A stretch of 64,000 nucleotides of DNA, from positions 186,001 through 250,000 of the forward strand of contig VZRN01003245.1 in the NCBI GenBank assembly GCA_013397935.1, in the 5' to 3' direction. Origin of the DNA: Dasyornis broadbenti. Taxonomy: Eukaryota; Chordata; Aves; Passeriformes; Dasyornithidae. Of the stretch, positions 51,061-63,918 are shown in pieces (positions within the stretch are counted from its first letter, which is position 1; the number at the start of each line of letters is the position of its first letter). Under the pieces are notes generated by a model that was not told the origin of the DNA, did no database searches, and saw nothing but the letters and a program-made list of their open reading frames with translations. Made by a program: the position numbers and the translations under genes.

Positions 51061-52440
51061 GCTCCCTGAGCAGCTCCTCTTTCTGGTGCTGCTCACGAGT
51101 CTGCCTGTGCTGTGCCATGCCAGTGAGACGATCCATGGAGAGGCCAGGAGGCTGAGCACTCTGCTGGAGACTCCCTGCCCCCAGCACCCAGAGCACAGTC
51201 CGTGGTGCCAGGCAATGAAGATCTTTAAAGAGTGTCAGGGGAAGAGTCAGATACCCATTGAAGGGCCAGCTGAGGAGGTCAAAGGGAGGAAGACTTTCTT
51301 CTGTTGTTTATTAGTGAGAATTTGTGATCCTGAAATGTTTATAGGCATAATCCTTGGTAGATTAATAATAGTAAATAGGTTAACAATGCAGAACAAAGTC
51401 TAAAGGAAGATTTTATTTCTATGACTGAGCATAATTTTATCTAAGTTAATGTAATCTTCAGTAAGTCACTGTACTGAACCATTCCATCTTCCATATTTGT
51501 GCATTTGCCTTTAATTCAGGATGGTTCCTTGACTTTTATTAAAAACAGACCAGAGACTACAGTCCATCTATGGAACAGTACTTTTCAGAAATTGCAGTAT
51601 TAGACACAGGTCAAAATGCTTTAGTTCTCATATTTTAGTTTTTTTTTTCCTATATGAAAATGACACTGGATGTCTTATGCATAATTAATATTTTAGTACA
51701 GAAAGCAGTTCAAATCTTGGGAAATCTGAAAGGATCAGATTCTGACATCTACTGCTACTAATTAAGGCTTATTACACAGGGACTTTCAATGACACTAGTG
51801 ACTTTCTTGTCAAGATAAGTGATCATTATCTGATCCAATGAAGGGTGATGGTCCATCAGATGATGAAAAAATTTATACATTAATTGAGCTACAGAAAAGC
51901 CCTTGTAATTGGGACTGGAAGGTATGGACAAGTGTGGACAAACCAGATGATGAAGGGCATAGAATGGAATTCAAAGTTCCTGGCTGCCCAGGCTAGAGGT
52001 GCAGAGTTAAATGATGGTAGTGATGAATGCACATATCACATACTAACACAAAGGTAAATAATCATTGTGTAATCACCCAAATAAATCTGAATCATGATCA
52101 ATGTTTTTTTGAGTGTTGGATGGATTTTCCCTGTGGAGAACATGATACATCTTACTATATAAATTTTAGGAAAGTGTTCCTCCTGTTCAGTTGGCAACTG
52201 CTAACTTTAACGTGTTTGATAGTAACAATGGCAACAGTTTTGAAAGTGCCTCAGTGACACTGAAAATCAGAGAAATATCAATGTATCTTAAAGTAGTTTT
52301 AGAAATATCTTTGTAGGCTAATGTGAATTAGCTCCTACCCACTCCCTTCTAACAAAAACTTGCCTGTTTTTATTGTCATGAATAATCCTGATCATTTGCC
52401 GTAGGAGATTTATATACATGCCTAACTCTAGGAGGGCTTT

Positions 52441-52612
52441 AATCACAGAATCAGAATCGCAGAATGACAGAATGTGTCAGGTCAGAAGGCACCCCAGTGA
52501 GCCATTTGGCCCATCATCCCTGCTCAAGCAGAGTCATCCCAGAGCACATGCCACAGATTTGCATCCAGAAGGTTCTTAAATATCTCCAGTGAGGGAGATT
52601 CTACAACCGCTC
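52441..52612 (-). mobile_element. CR1 LINE fragment, 3' terminus, antisense
   Basis: Starts with the reverse complement of the CR1 terminal repeat (AATCACAGAATCAGAATCGC, then AGAATGACAGAATG), followed by GTCAGAAGGCACC and GGTTCTTAAATATCTCCAGT. A severely 5'-truncated, old copy of about 170 bp. Confidence 0.85.
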
Positions 52613-54642
52613 TGAGCAAAATCTTACATCAAAATAAAGCTCTTGATCTAAGGTTGCTCAGGTACTTCTGTAAATGAAAATGCAGTGGTTTCTTTTGGAG
52701 AGCATTTGTAAGAAGCATATGAAGCTCTGAAGCAATAGCCAGCAAAGTTCTCTGCCCAATTCACATTGACTTTGTATTGAAAGTGTTGCATCCTGTGTGA
52801 TTCTAGGACAGAACAAGAAGCAAAGGTCCTTGTGACTGTTTTAACTTTGAACATGACACCAGCGGTTGCAGAAGAAATAATGACAGGATTAAGATACCAG
52901 CATTGATCCAGAGCCTTCTTACTGGACAAAACCAGACAGAAGTGTTCTCCTGTTTAATAAGTAGTGTGGGTAACTTCTGTGTAAGCACAGAGCTATCACC
53001 TCCCTCTGTTTGCGCTCTGGTATCGTCTTTCTGTGCTCATGTTTGATATGTTCTTACAGCTTAGCTCTTTTCTATATTTCACCTGCATTCTGAACAAGGG
53101 AATTTTCATTGCCTAAACAGGACTACCAGTTCATATAATTGTATGACTGCAGTAAACCTCAAGTGTCACTTTAAACACTTACCATTTTCAGTTTTCTTGC
53201 TGAAATTTCAGATGGCAAATGAATTTCCAAGTTAAATTTCTTTCTACAACACTATCTGTCCCACATCTGTATTAGTAGACCGTTAAGGCATCTCAGAAAC
53301 ATACATTATCTCTTACAAGTGTGACTGTCTTTAAAAAAAGATGCTGACTCCAAGCCAACGTAAATAGATCATTTATGGAACTGAATAAAATTAGTGTTGG
53401 AGCCAGACTTGTCCCGAATTCTTCTGTGAGTGGAGACTTGGACATAATTGAGAGATCAAGAGTCATGAGGTTAATGAGGTCATGCTGCCAGGGCCTGCTC
53501 TGGGTTTAGTATAACATGAAAGACTCAGCTCTGATCCTGACTGGCACGTTCACTTAGCAACAAGACCTTCCCGCCACCAATCTGTTGGGAAACCTGAAAC
53601 CACCCTTGGTCAGCCACTTTCTTGCTGCATGACACCCCCCTTCGTGACGTTCCTCTGCACGTGAAACCACTTAGACACCTCACTCCCTGGTTTTGTAAAC
53701 ATGTTTGTTAAGAAGAAAGAGTGACTAATAGAGCTTCTCCTTTTTAAACATCTTTCGGTGGGCTGTTGAAGCCACTGAAAAATATTGCCAAAATTGTAGC
53801 AAAGAGTGTTTGATAACTCTTCCCAACTATCCACTAAGTTGTCAGTGAGCTGTATTTGAAGTATAATAAATGCCGTGTTTTACACTGCACATTAGGAAGA
53901 GCTCTTACAATCAATAGCTCTTATCTGAATAATGGGAATGGTGCATCTCCTGCTGCTGAATGCTTTATGAGAGCTGACCAGTATCAGTACGCACAGCTGC
54001 TATCAATTTTTTTTTATTGATGATGTTCTCAGGGTAGTGTGTGATAACAAACCACAGATAAAAAGAATAAATAAAACACCAAAGAATAATGGCTTGTTGC
54101 GAAACATTTTCTGCCCTGTGCACTGAACAAGGAGAAATTTCTGTGGAAGGTGGGCAAAGTTCTTGGGTTAAGAGAGATGCCTGGGGCAGAGGGAGAGCAG
54201 GCCTGCAGAAGAACACATTTTTTTACTTTTGTACAGTACCCCTAACACTGTACTTCAACAAAAGCAGCTTTTTGCATGCCATAAGGCATTTTATAGTTGA
54301 CTAGAAAATTTTCTATGGAGCACCTTCTCTATTGTAACATAAAGCTATATAAAAACCCAAAATTTCTAGAAAACAGTTCTGTTTCCACAAAGTTCTGACA
54401 AAACATCATTTCAAAGCTGAATTTTTTTTGCCACATAAGAAAGACCCTACCCTTCACCTGCACCCTCTGAAACCCGAGGAGTTTGCAAGGAAAAACAGAG
54501 AACAGTTTGTAAAAATTCAAGATTTTCTCTCTCAGAGTTTGAAAATGGCAAATATTACATTTCAATTTTCAGTGTTTTATTCCATAATTTACTGTATGTA
54601 GCATTAAATGTAACCTCACACTGTAAACCTGACTTCTGCAAT

Positions 54643-54660
54643 AAAAAAAAAAAAAAAAAA
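54643..54660. repeat. Poly(A) run
   Basis: Eighteen A directly after CAAT, so AATAAA merges into the run. There is no obvious retrocopy or target duplication beside it. Confidence 0.75.
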
Positions 54661-56688
54661 CAGTTTTCGTTTGGTTTCTCAGTTAATTAAATACGTCTGC
54701 TTCCTTCACTGATTTTTTATTTGGAAGGAAAGCAGGAGACTTTCTCTTTTGCTGCATCTGAAAAAGAAACTTCTTGTCTCTCACACATGTACTTTGTGAG
54801 CACTGCCAGCTGCTGAGCTAAGCCACTGCAGTCCTTGTCAGACCTCCTATCCTCATCTTGGTTGTCATTACCACCCTGACCAGACTTTGTCTTCCCAAAA
54901 TAAAACTGATGAGAATTGCAACACCTTCAGTCAGCAGTTTCCAGGCTCTGAGACCTCAGCAGTTCTGTAGTCTCCCACAAATTCTGGAAATAACCCATTT
55001 AAGCATTTCTATAATGACATGTAGTAGAACTTAATTGCCACACACATCTCTGGCCTTTTTCATCTCAACTTGGGCTAGTCTGCTGGGAACTCCAGTATTT
55101 GTTACACTGAAATTAGGCTGCTCAATAGTTCTGTGGATTAAGATTTCTTTTGAATTTTTGTTTTCTCACTGGCTGCACATGTTGGTTTTTCACCAAACCC
55201 AAATAAGTCCTAGAGTAATTTAAATTTAATAATGCTCTGTGTATGAGTGCTGCAATAGTTAATTTAGATTTCACAGAGTGCTATTTTCATGCTTTGTCTT
55301 GATTATTGTCTTATTGCACCTCACTGGCTCCATCTTTGTTCACTGGTATTTCCATTTGATACAGTGTTTCTCTAGGCTGTTCTGCAATATTCCTTTGAAT
55401 AGAATTGATTGCATAAAAAGTTGATAAACAGTGTCAGCATCAAAGGTGAGGGGATTTTGATTTTGTTTTATTTAAATGGAGTCTCAGGCTTGAAATTTCC
55501 AATCAAACCACTTGAAACTGGATTGCTAATGTTAAACATCAACACATTTATTAACTGCATTTTGCTATAAAAGGAAACTATCCTAAAGTCTTCCAAATAC
55601 ACAAACCATTTTTAAAAAGAACTCCTGTGTATGATGTGATATGTTGAAAGACTATCTTAATGTGGCAGCTTGACCCAAACCTTGTGACTCTGTTCCATGA
55701 TCTTTTAACTAATGTGAGAATCATGGAAAACTGCTGCCACATTTGATTAAAATAAGCAGCACATCATTCAGGGAGAACTTTCCTGTTCCTATGGCTAAGG
55801 CACCATAGCATGGCCAACACTGCAGAAATGCCACCTAGTACTGCTATGGGGTGTCAAACCTCCCCTGCCCCAGCAATCACAAAGAAAATGCTAAGGATTT
55901 TTCAAGTTTCTCTAATTGAAGGTAACACTGGATCAGTCACAACATGGATTCAGGTCATGACTAGGAATGGAAATAATTTTGGAGTCAGTGATGGATGGTC
56001 CCCTGTTGGTAATAGATGCTGGGCAGGAACTGATCCTAGGTTCTTAGTCCTCTCTGCAGACCACAGAAAAACAGTAAGGCCTTGAGAAGTGTGCTAAAAT
56101 CTGATAGATTCTTCTTGGGGTTAAGAAGAAGGTTAAGAAAGGAATGTCTGCCACTAGACCTTGTCTTCTTCCTACTGCCATATTCTGCAATTTTCTTTTT
56201 TACTCTACAAGTCTATCAAATCTCATATGAAACTGTGTGGGAAATAGATGGAGGCTGTGTCTGGATGTCAGCTGCTGCAGGCTGTGAAAGTCATGGCTGG
56301 TGTCAGCTCTCTTGTTATCATTCCCTCTCCTTCCATAGCTGTTTCTCACCATTTACTGCAGAAGGCAACACACAAAGGCTCCTTAAACAGTACTAGTGTT
56401 CTTTCTCAGCCTTTATAAAACAAATCTTGTCTTCCAGCCTAATGGATACCAAATTATCCTCAGTTAAGCTTATATGCTTATTTTGAAGCCAGAAGACAGT
56501 AATGAACACACAGGAAAGTGTATTTAGGAAGGTTCAGCCGGGACAAAGCATTGCTGCACAGCTTACCAACACCAAATGTTTTCACAAGCACCTCAAATCT
56601 CTACTTTTCTTTCCAGTGGCTTTCCACAGAAAAAAAGGCAGATTGGAGATTTTGTTCTTTTTTTGGAAAGAGTAAAATGATTTTGGTT

Positions 56689-56800
56689 GGTTTGTTTGTT
56701 TGGTTGGTTTTGGGGGGAGTTGGCTTTTGAGTTTTTTTTTTTGGGGGGGGGGTTTGTTTGTTCGGTTTTTTGTTTGTTTTTTTGTTGTTGTTGTTTTGAT
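56689..56800. repeat. G/T-rich low-complexity tract with G10 run
   Basis: (TTTG)n and (TTGG)n-like sequence with G6 at 56712-56717, T11 at 56732-56742, G10 at 56743-56752 and later TTG repeats. Simple sequence that decays into the flanks. The lysine-rich reading frames on the - strand across it are not genes. Confidence 0.85.
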
Positions 56801-57264
56801 TGCATAAAGCTGTAGTATGAAGATGATCACTGATAAAAATAATTTCCTGGGTACAAGGAAACCTCCAAATGTAATGATGATATCTGGGAGACAGGGGTCT
56901 TTACTGGGGCCATTCTCTGAAAGAAAGTTCCACAAGGCAAGAATAAGCCTTGTCACCTTCCTCAGCAAATGACTGTTCATCTCTTACTGCTCCTCATACA
57001 GCACCTGCCTATCTAAACTGCTTCTCTAAGCTACTCAGAACAGCCTTTAAAGTTTAAAAGTCACAGGTCAAGGAAGCATGATCAGTTTGGCAGAACAGTG
57101 TCAGGCAATATGGATTTGCAACTACGGCAGAACTTGGCCAACAAGGCATCACCCAGGGCTGGTACAAAAATGGAAAGCTGCTTCTTCGTAGAAAAGGTAC
57201 TGGATGTTTATTTTGCTGGAGGCAGAGGATGACTTCAGACCATGTAGTGATCCTGAAACTGGTG

Positions 57265-57294
57265 CCTGGGCAGACCTGGGCAGACCTGGGCACA
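57265..57294. repeat. 3 x 10-bp tandem repeat
   Basis: CCTGGGCAGA twice and then CCTGGGCACA, contiguous. Confidence 0.85.
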
Positions 57295-60200
57295 GACATG
57301 ATGCCTTACTGATAGTTTGTTGCTGCTCTCCCGCTGTCAGTGACTGAAGGCAGTGGCTGGAGCAGTCTGCTCTTCTGTGTCAGTGGCACATAACTCGGCA
57401 CTGAGAATGCCAGCTGCAGCCTTTCTAGTCCCAACAGCCTGAAGTCATACTGAGGCTACAGGATTGAAGGTCAAAGGAGTTTCACATCTATAACAAGTTC
57501 AAATCCTAGCTGGTATTACCTGAATAGCTTTTCAGCCACAGACTGATCCTTAGAATTGCTCTTTTTATTTCTTTTAAAGAGTTTTTTTCCAATAGCTTCA
57601 TTTTCCTCCCATAATTAAGACTGGTCTTTCTTTGCTGTGATCAGATTTGCTCTCCTTTCTCTAATTTGCATGGAGGAAGGGCATGTGCAAAACTAGGAAC
57701 TTTTCTTGGAAGAAGGTTCACACCACAATCAATGAGGATCTTGCACCTTGTGCAGCGCTCATTTCTTCCTACTGGCTCCTGCTAAACATAATCAAAAGAG
57801 CATGACAGTAAAGTATCACAACCATGCACTATTGCAGAGGAGGGATTAGCTGCCCCCACTCTAGCATCATCAATAACACTGGACCATTCATGTTAAAGTA
57901 CGTAGAGTCACTTCTTCCTTTGCTGTGACAGTTTTCATTTTGCTTTCCTGAATCTGATCATCTGGCAGTGGCTAGCAGTTACAGAGGGGATATTTCACCT
58001 GCAATCTGACCATTGATGTTGTCAGCCCCCAGCCAGTCCAGTGGAGGATGCCCTATGGACAGGGAGAGTCTCCCGTGGCCAAGGGGGTTGGTGTAATCCA
58101 GTTCCTATGAAGTACATTCGCAGTTCCCTGAGGAGAGGGGCAGCAAATATGTCAGATCACTCTAAAATCACTCTTAATGTAAAATGAGGCTAGAAAATAA
58201 GTTTGATTTACAAAAGGTGCAGAAGAGCTCCTAAATCAATCTAGAGACAAACAGGCTGGAAACACAATAGATGGCTCAATAAATACCTGTTACTTCATTG
58301 CAATTTCAGGCTTTTGTTTATTTTGTTCAGTTAGCAGAGCTGAGCACTGAAGTATGTGGACACAAATAATTTTGATGCCACAGCTGTCTGATTCTTAAAC
58401 AAGTCACATTCTCCCAGTGCTGTCTTTCCAGGTAATCATTAGTGGTGTATGGAGGGCATGCAGGGGTAGTACCACTGATGTTGTATTCTCTTGCTGTCGT
58501 TCCAATAGACCAGAAGGTCTAGTGATTTATTCAATATAAAGAATGTGATTCTGTGCAGAAAGAATTTGCTCCTTGCATTTGAACAGGAGATAGAAGAGGG
58601 GTCTGCTCATTTTCTTCTTTCACTTTTGGGAAGTACAGAAACATTTTTGATGCTATTGTTCTGTGACTCCCAGAAATATTTTAGCTAGCAAACTATGCCA
58701 GTCCCTTGATTAGAACTCATTTAAAGGGGAAGATTAATAAATTTGTGGTTTACGTTTAATAGAAATGAAAACCTGAGAAACGCCACAATGCAAACAGTGC
58801 CACTTCGTGCAAACAGTGCTGCCAAACTTTTCAGCTGACTCTGGGGAGCTCAGCAGTGGCTTCGTTGGGATATTGCCTGTCAGGAGCTCTGCAGTCACAG
58901 CCAGCCCTGCAGGCTGGGCACGACTCTCCTTCCATGCTTCGTCACACATGGGCTCTGTGCACTGCAAGGGGGGTGTGCAGCAGGCCCTGCTTGGGCACGG
59001 GTGGGACCCTAATGACCCTCACTGTGTTCTCTGATCATTAGCTTTGGTGCCTCACAAGTGGCTGCCCATCATCCCTGAACATTGACATAGGTGTTTTCTT
59101 TTAACCAAAGGTGCCAGTGGTCACTTCTGCAGACAGCTCCTCAGCCCAGCTTGTGCAAAGCTGCCTCAGCCAGCCGTGCCTAAGGAGAAAAGCATGCAGT
59201 GTTCTGTTATTTTGTCTCTTAGAAGCAGCCAAAATGGTTTTTAGCACTTGTAACTAACAGCAGCAAACAAATCAATTGGATGATAAAAGCAACAGCAGCA
59301 ACTACGAGCTTCAGCCTTTTATTTCCTGCAGAACTTAGAAAGATGAAATATTTGATCTTGGAGGTTTTTGATGTGTGACTGCCCATTCTTGTCTTCCCTT
59401 CTCTCTGCACATCCTTTTAACTAACTTTTGGGACCAATTTTCCATTCCCCTTTATTTTCTTTCCTAAACACATTGCACAGTTTAATGTCTTCAGATGTTG
59501 CCAGGGAAACTGAATTTTGAACCCAGCTTGCCAAGCAAATCAAGCAGCAATTATTTTTGAAGTATTTCTATAAACTTGGATCAAAGATGAACCACATACT
59601 TTTTAAGGGAGTGTTGGTAGCATATTTTTGTAAGATTACTCAGCACTTCCAGTGACAACTTCCTCTGTTGTAACTCCTGCTGTTCAGCATGATGTTTCCT
59701 TACAAGCCACATTGTCAGCATTCAGGGAAACTCAAATGCAATAGATGCAGGAGGGCTCTGGCGAGGTGAGAATGTTAAACTGCCACTGAAGTTGGCTGTA
59801 ATCCATGTGATGTCTCAGGGTTGTTCCCAGGACTCTTCTGGAATGCAACTCCCCCTGAGGTCAGTGGGTATTTTCAGTTTGTGGCTGAGCAACTGCACTT
59901 TGCCTTTCTGGCTGCACAATGCTGTTCAGAAGTGGCAGGTTGGTTCCAGTTTGTAATGTTGCTATCTATAGAGCCTTCAACTCCTCTAAAGTTAAAAAGA
60001 AATTTTAAATCAGTATTACCTTATGCTTCATATAGCTGACTCAGGAAAAGGGTCTTAACACACCCTGAGACATACCTTTAAATAAAAATAGAGTGCACTG
60101 TTTTCTCAAGAACCTTCTTGTACTTTACGCCATTGTCTTACCTTCACAAGGAATTATTTTTCATCAAAACACTGTCTGCCAATGAAAGTCATTATGCATT

Positions 60201-60844
60201 CAGAAGTTCATCCAGTGAGTGGAGCCACTAAATTGTATAGCTATTGGATTTTTACTATTTGGTAATGAAAAATGTTTCTGTAAACCTGAGAATAAGGGCA
60301 AAAAATATGCATGCATAGACTGTCAATAACTCAGGGGTTGGTGTAAGGCAGCGCTTTCCCACTGCAATGAAACAAGTTGTGGTACAGCTTTCACTGTCCT
60401 GATTATAGAATACACAAAAAGCCTGACTGGCTCACCAACATCCTGGAAAATCTAAAGAAAAGTGATATGATATAACTTGTACTCTAGGTCAACTCAGACT
60501 TCTTGAAGAGCTGCTGGAAGATCTTATTATAACTACCCTCTCCTAAACCAGAAAACTTATCTGAAAATGTCAGATCAAAATATTTTTAAATCCCACAACA
60601 CTTTTATTTGTGTTTTCAACCCAAGACTTCGTTACAGAAATGATTTTGTTGGGGTTTTTTTCTCACCTTTTTTCAAGATGTAACATTAGCCCTATATATG
60701 TGCATAAAGTAACATATTTTAAGAGGTGGAGATCCATCTTAATAGTAAATTTCCCGTTTTTGTTTAAAGTGGCTATGCTGCTGCATTGCTAATCTTCTCT
60801 ACAGAAGATAGAAAGAAAAAAAAAAAGGAAAAAAACCTAAAACC

Positions 60845-61448
60845 TCTTTAAGGAGTATATCCTGGCCTGCTTCAAAAGGGCCAGTCAGTCAAGGGAGATG
60901 ATTTTTTCCCTCTACTCCACTCTTGTGAAACCCCACCTGGAGTATTGTGTCCAACACCAGGCTCCCTTGCACCAGAAAGACATTGAGCTGTTGGAAGAAG
61001 TCCAGGGAAGTGTCACGAACATGATCTGAAGGCTGGAGCATCTCTCCTGTGAAACAGGCTGGGAGAGATGGGGCTGTTCAGCTGGAGAAGGCTCTGGGGA
61101 GATCTTAGAGCATAGAGCACCTCCCAGTATCTAAAGGAGGACACAGGAAAGCCAGAGAGGCACTTTTTGCAGGCAAATTTAGTGATCGGTCAAGGGGAAA
61201 TGGTTTTAACTGAAGGAGGTTAGATTTATGTTGGATATTATGAATAAATCCTTTACTATAAGGGTGGTGAGACACTGACATTTTGTCCAGAGAAGTTGTG
61301 GAATCCCCATCCCTGGAGGTGTTCAAGACCAGGATGGTTGGGGCTCTGAGCAATCTGGTTTGCTGGAATGTTCCCTGCCCATGGCAAGGGAGTTGGAGCC
61401 AGATGATCTTTAAGGTCCCTTCCAACCCAGGATATTCTGTGATTCTAT
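60845..61448 (+). mobile_element. CR1 LINE fragment, 3' end, sense
   Basis: Blocks in order: CCACCTGGAGTATTGTGTCC, CAGAAAGACATTGAGCTGTT, GGGGCTGTTCAGCTGGAGAA, CCCCATCCCTGGAGGTGTTC, AAGGTCCCTTCCAACCCAGG, and the terminal ATTCTGTGATTCTAT tail. About 600 bp, with a complete 3' end and a truncated 5' end. Better preserved than the copy at 10.4 kb. Confidence 0.93.
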
Positions 61449-61950
61449 CAAAAAGCCTGCCTCAATTTGGAAGAAACGTTGTTGGAAATAATGTAACGCA
61501 TTTTCACCTGTCTGGTACCCTGATAATACACCGCAGTTGCTGGTGGATAGCTGCACTGCTCCACAGACCTGAGGCCCCCATGGGATCTTTCTCTTGCTTG
61601 TAACAAAGAGATGCATTGGGTGTTTGCAGGAACACGGGCTGACGATGGGGAGATAATCCTCAAGTGTGGTAACTGCTGAGTCTCTCTAGCTAGACTTCTC
61701 AGGGATTTTTTGGGAAGGCAGATATTTAAATAAAGACTTTGATATACAAGCAAGCTGTCAAAGGCCAAGTTACCATGGTAAATTCTCTATGGTAACTATC
61801 TTGGTGCACTTTTCAGCTACCAGGCACTCTCCAAGAGAAGAAAAATAAATTAATTAGCACCTTAATTAAGAAGTAAGTGACTTTCAATTAACTGGCTCTC
61901 ATTTGCCGTGAGGTACACAGGGTGGATTGACTGGGAGATAAAGAGGAGAG

Positions 61951-62250
61951 CCGGCATTGAGTAGAGCAGCCGGCACATCCCTCTGCCCTTCCTGCAGGAG
62001 CTCCTGCTCCTTACCTTGCCGGAGCCCTCGCCGCTGGCGGCGGGACAGGCTCTGGCGACAGGCGGGCAGCTGCAGGCAGCCCCCAGCCCCGCAGCACTCG
62101 GCGGCTCTGCCAAGCCCTGCAGGTTCCCGGTGAGTTCCCCAGCAGCGAGCCGGGCTGCGGGACAAGCCCGAGAGCCGGGGAGGGAGAGGAGCCGTGCACT
62201 GTGCAACGAGTGCCCGGCTCCAGCTCCGGCAGCTCTACGGCTTGCGGGTC
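61951..62250. promoter_or_regulatory. Orphan CpG island
   Basis: I count 24 CpG in 300 bp of clearly GC-rich sequence, in a region otherwise poor in CpG. It carries donor-like sites in both directions: CCCG|GTGAGT on + (exon side ending 62129) and GGCAAG|GTAAGG on - (exon side ending 62015). On the - strand a weak TATA-like CTTAAAAG lies at 62287-62280. Open frames on both strands are GC-driven and resemble no family I know. It is best read as a candidate promoter with a noncoding first exon, of a lncRNA or a distal ABRA start, in the space upstream of ABRA. Confidence 0.55.
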
Positions 62251-62330
62251 CCAGCCAGAGGGAAAGGATGGGGAGAGTTCTTTTAAGATCACCACCCACT
62301 TAAAAAGTCGTAGTTTTTTATGTTTTGTTT

Positions 62331-62400
62331 TGCTTCGGAGTTTGATTTTGTTGTTTGTTTTTTTGGTTTTTTGTTGTTTTTTGGGGTTTTTTTTTGATTA
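62331..62400. repeat. T/G-rich low-complexity tract
   Basis: (TTTG)n and T runs next to the CpG island. Simple sequence. Confidence 0.75.
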
Positions 62401-63383
62401 ATCAGTAAACAAGTTTTTGGGTTTTTTCTATCATCAGCGAGGAGGTTCTGCCGCTCCCGGGGTCCGTGTGCATCTTTCCCATTCTCAAACTCCTGCTGAC
62501 ACCTGCTGGCCTCCCGCTGGTGGGAAGCTCAGGATGTTGGGGGACATCTGGGTGAGAAAGAAGGCCAGCCCTCTTCTCTTCTTGCTGCTGCTGCCTTCTA
62601 GGCTGTGAGCTGCTGGTTGCTGGAACTTTGGAGGACATTAATATATTTGGAACAAATATTTATTGGGCTAAGCCTACATTATGCCATGACCGTGGCATAA
62701 TAAGGATATGTCTCCTCTGCACCTGGGAGGACTGTAAATATGACCCTTAGCTGCTTCAGTAATTCCTCTAGGCTCTTCTGAAAGGCGGACGGGCCAAGCT
62801 GGTGACAGTGGAGCACAGATCCGCTTGACACCGTCTGGGGGCTGGCTCATCACAGAATGAGGCATCCCACTACCTACCCAAGCAGACAAGAGTTTCAGCA
62901 GAGCAGAAGCTGTGTGAATTGATTCATCATATGTCTCAAAATGAAACAGCAGTGCTGGCAATTTGGCATCTTTTATGACAGGTCATTATGAAACATTAAT
63001 TGTTAGATCCACTTCAGAGTTTCTAACTTTACAGAGATACTGAATGCAATGCTGGCGTGAAACAAATATCAGTCTGGAGAAAATCTAGTATTTATTTTCT
63101 AGCAAGCCTGAGTTATGCAAAGACCTAATTTTCTGCTACCTTGACTGAAATACACTTATTTGTTTAGTGTGCTAAAACAAACATGAAAAGCAAATAACTT
63201 AACACTTCTCTGAGTGATGATGCTGCTAGGGTAGTAGGAGACAGAGTCTAAAATTTTGAACATAGGGTTTCATATCCTTATCTGGAAGTGAATATTCTGT
63301 AATGTGAACTGAAAGAAATGGTTTTGTTTTTTTTCCTCTTTTAGGTTGCAGTTTCAAACCTCAAAAGCTGCAACACGCAGTAC

Positions 63384-63918
63384 TGTTGAGTTTTAACCCC
63401 AGCCAGCAACCACGTATCACACCGCTGCTGACTCACTCTCCTACCAGCAGGATCAGGAGAGAGAAACACAAAGGTAACAGTTAGAAAACTCTTGAAATAA
63501 AGACAGTTTAATAGGGAAAGCAAAAGTTGCACACACAAGCAAAGCGAAACAAAGAATTTATTTGCTCCTTCCTATGGGCAGGCAGGTGTTCAGCCAAACC
63601 AGGAGAGCAGGGCCCCCTCACACATAATGGTGACTTGGGAAGACAAACCCCATCACATCCCTCCCTCCTTTTTGCTCCCACTTTATATTCTGAGCATGGT
63701 GTTACATGGTCTGGAATATCCCTCTGGTCAGTTTGGGCCACCTGTCCTGGCTGTGTCTCCTCTCAGTCCCCCATGCACCCACAACTTTTTTGCCAGCATA
63801 GCAGGACAAAAGTAGAAAAGGCCTTGGCTCTGTGTAAGCTCTGCTCAGCAATAAAAAACACAGCCCCATGCCAGACACTGAGAAGAAAATTAACTTTACT
63901 TCAGCCAAAACCAGCACA
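63384..63918 (-). mobile_element. Solo LTR of an endogenous retrovirus (ERVL-like)
   Basis: A complete 535-bp LTR whose sense strand is -. It has TGT...ACA ends (TGTTGAG at the low end and CAGCACA at the high end on +) and a perfect 5-bp target duplication, AGTAC, at 63379-63383 and 63919-63923. Inside, on the - strand, lie a TATAAAG box (63687-63681) and an AATAAA (63562-63557), in the order expected for U3-R-U5. No internal retroviral genes adjoin it, so it arose by recombination between two LTRs, leaving one. I recognise the sequence type from songbird genomes; the 5-bp duplication fits class III (ERVL-like) insertion. It codes for nothing. Confidence 0.9.

Larger units (their letters stand above)
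42600..63383. other. Intergenic region upstream of ABRA
   Basis: About 21 kb with no protein-coding gene that I can support. In tetrapods the next gene on this side is ANGPT1, usually far away. Contents: a possible ancient CR1 (44385-44500), CR1 fragments (52441-52612 and 60845-61448), a 4 x 20-bp minisatellite (50981-51060), small tandem repeats, a GC-richer patch (48940-49180), and a CpG island (61951-62250). Long stretches between these show nothing specific. Confidence 0.7.

Noticed and set aside
50837..51403. Overlapping frames of 81-143 codons on both strands
   Set aside because: They run through the 20-bp minisatellite; the reading is repeat-driven and not conserved-looking.
56582..56980. 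132- and 70-codon lysine/proline-rich frames on -
   Set aside because: Produced by the G/T low-complexity tract.
61862..62303. 145-, 95-, 94- and 88-codon frames in the CpG island
   Set aside because: Open in several frames on both strands at once, as GC-rich DNA tends to be. No family resemblance; alanine/proline/arginine-rich text.
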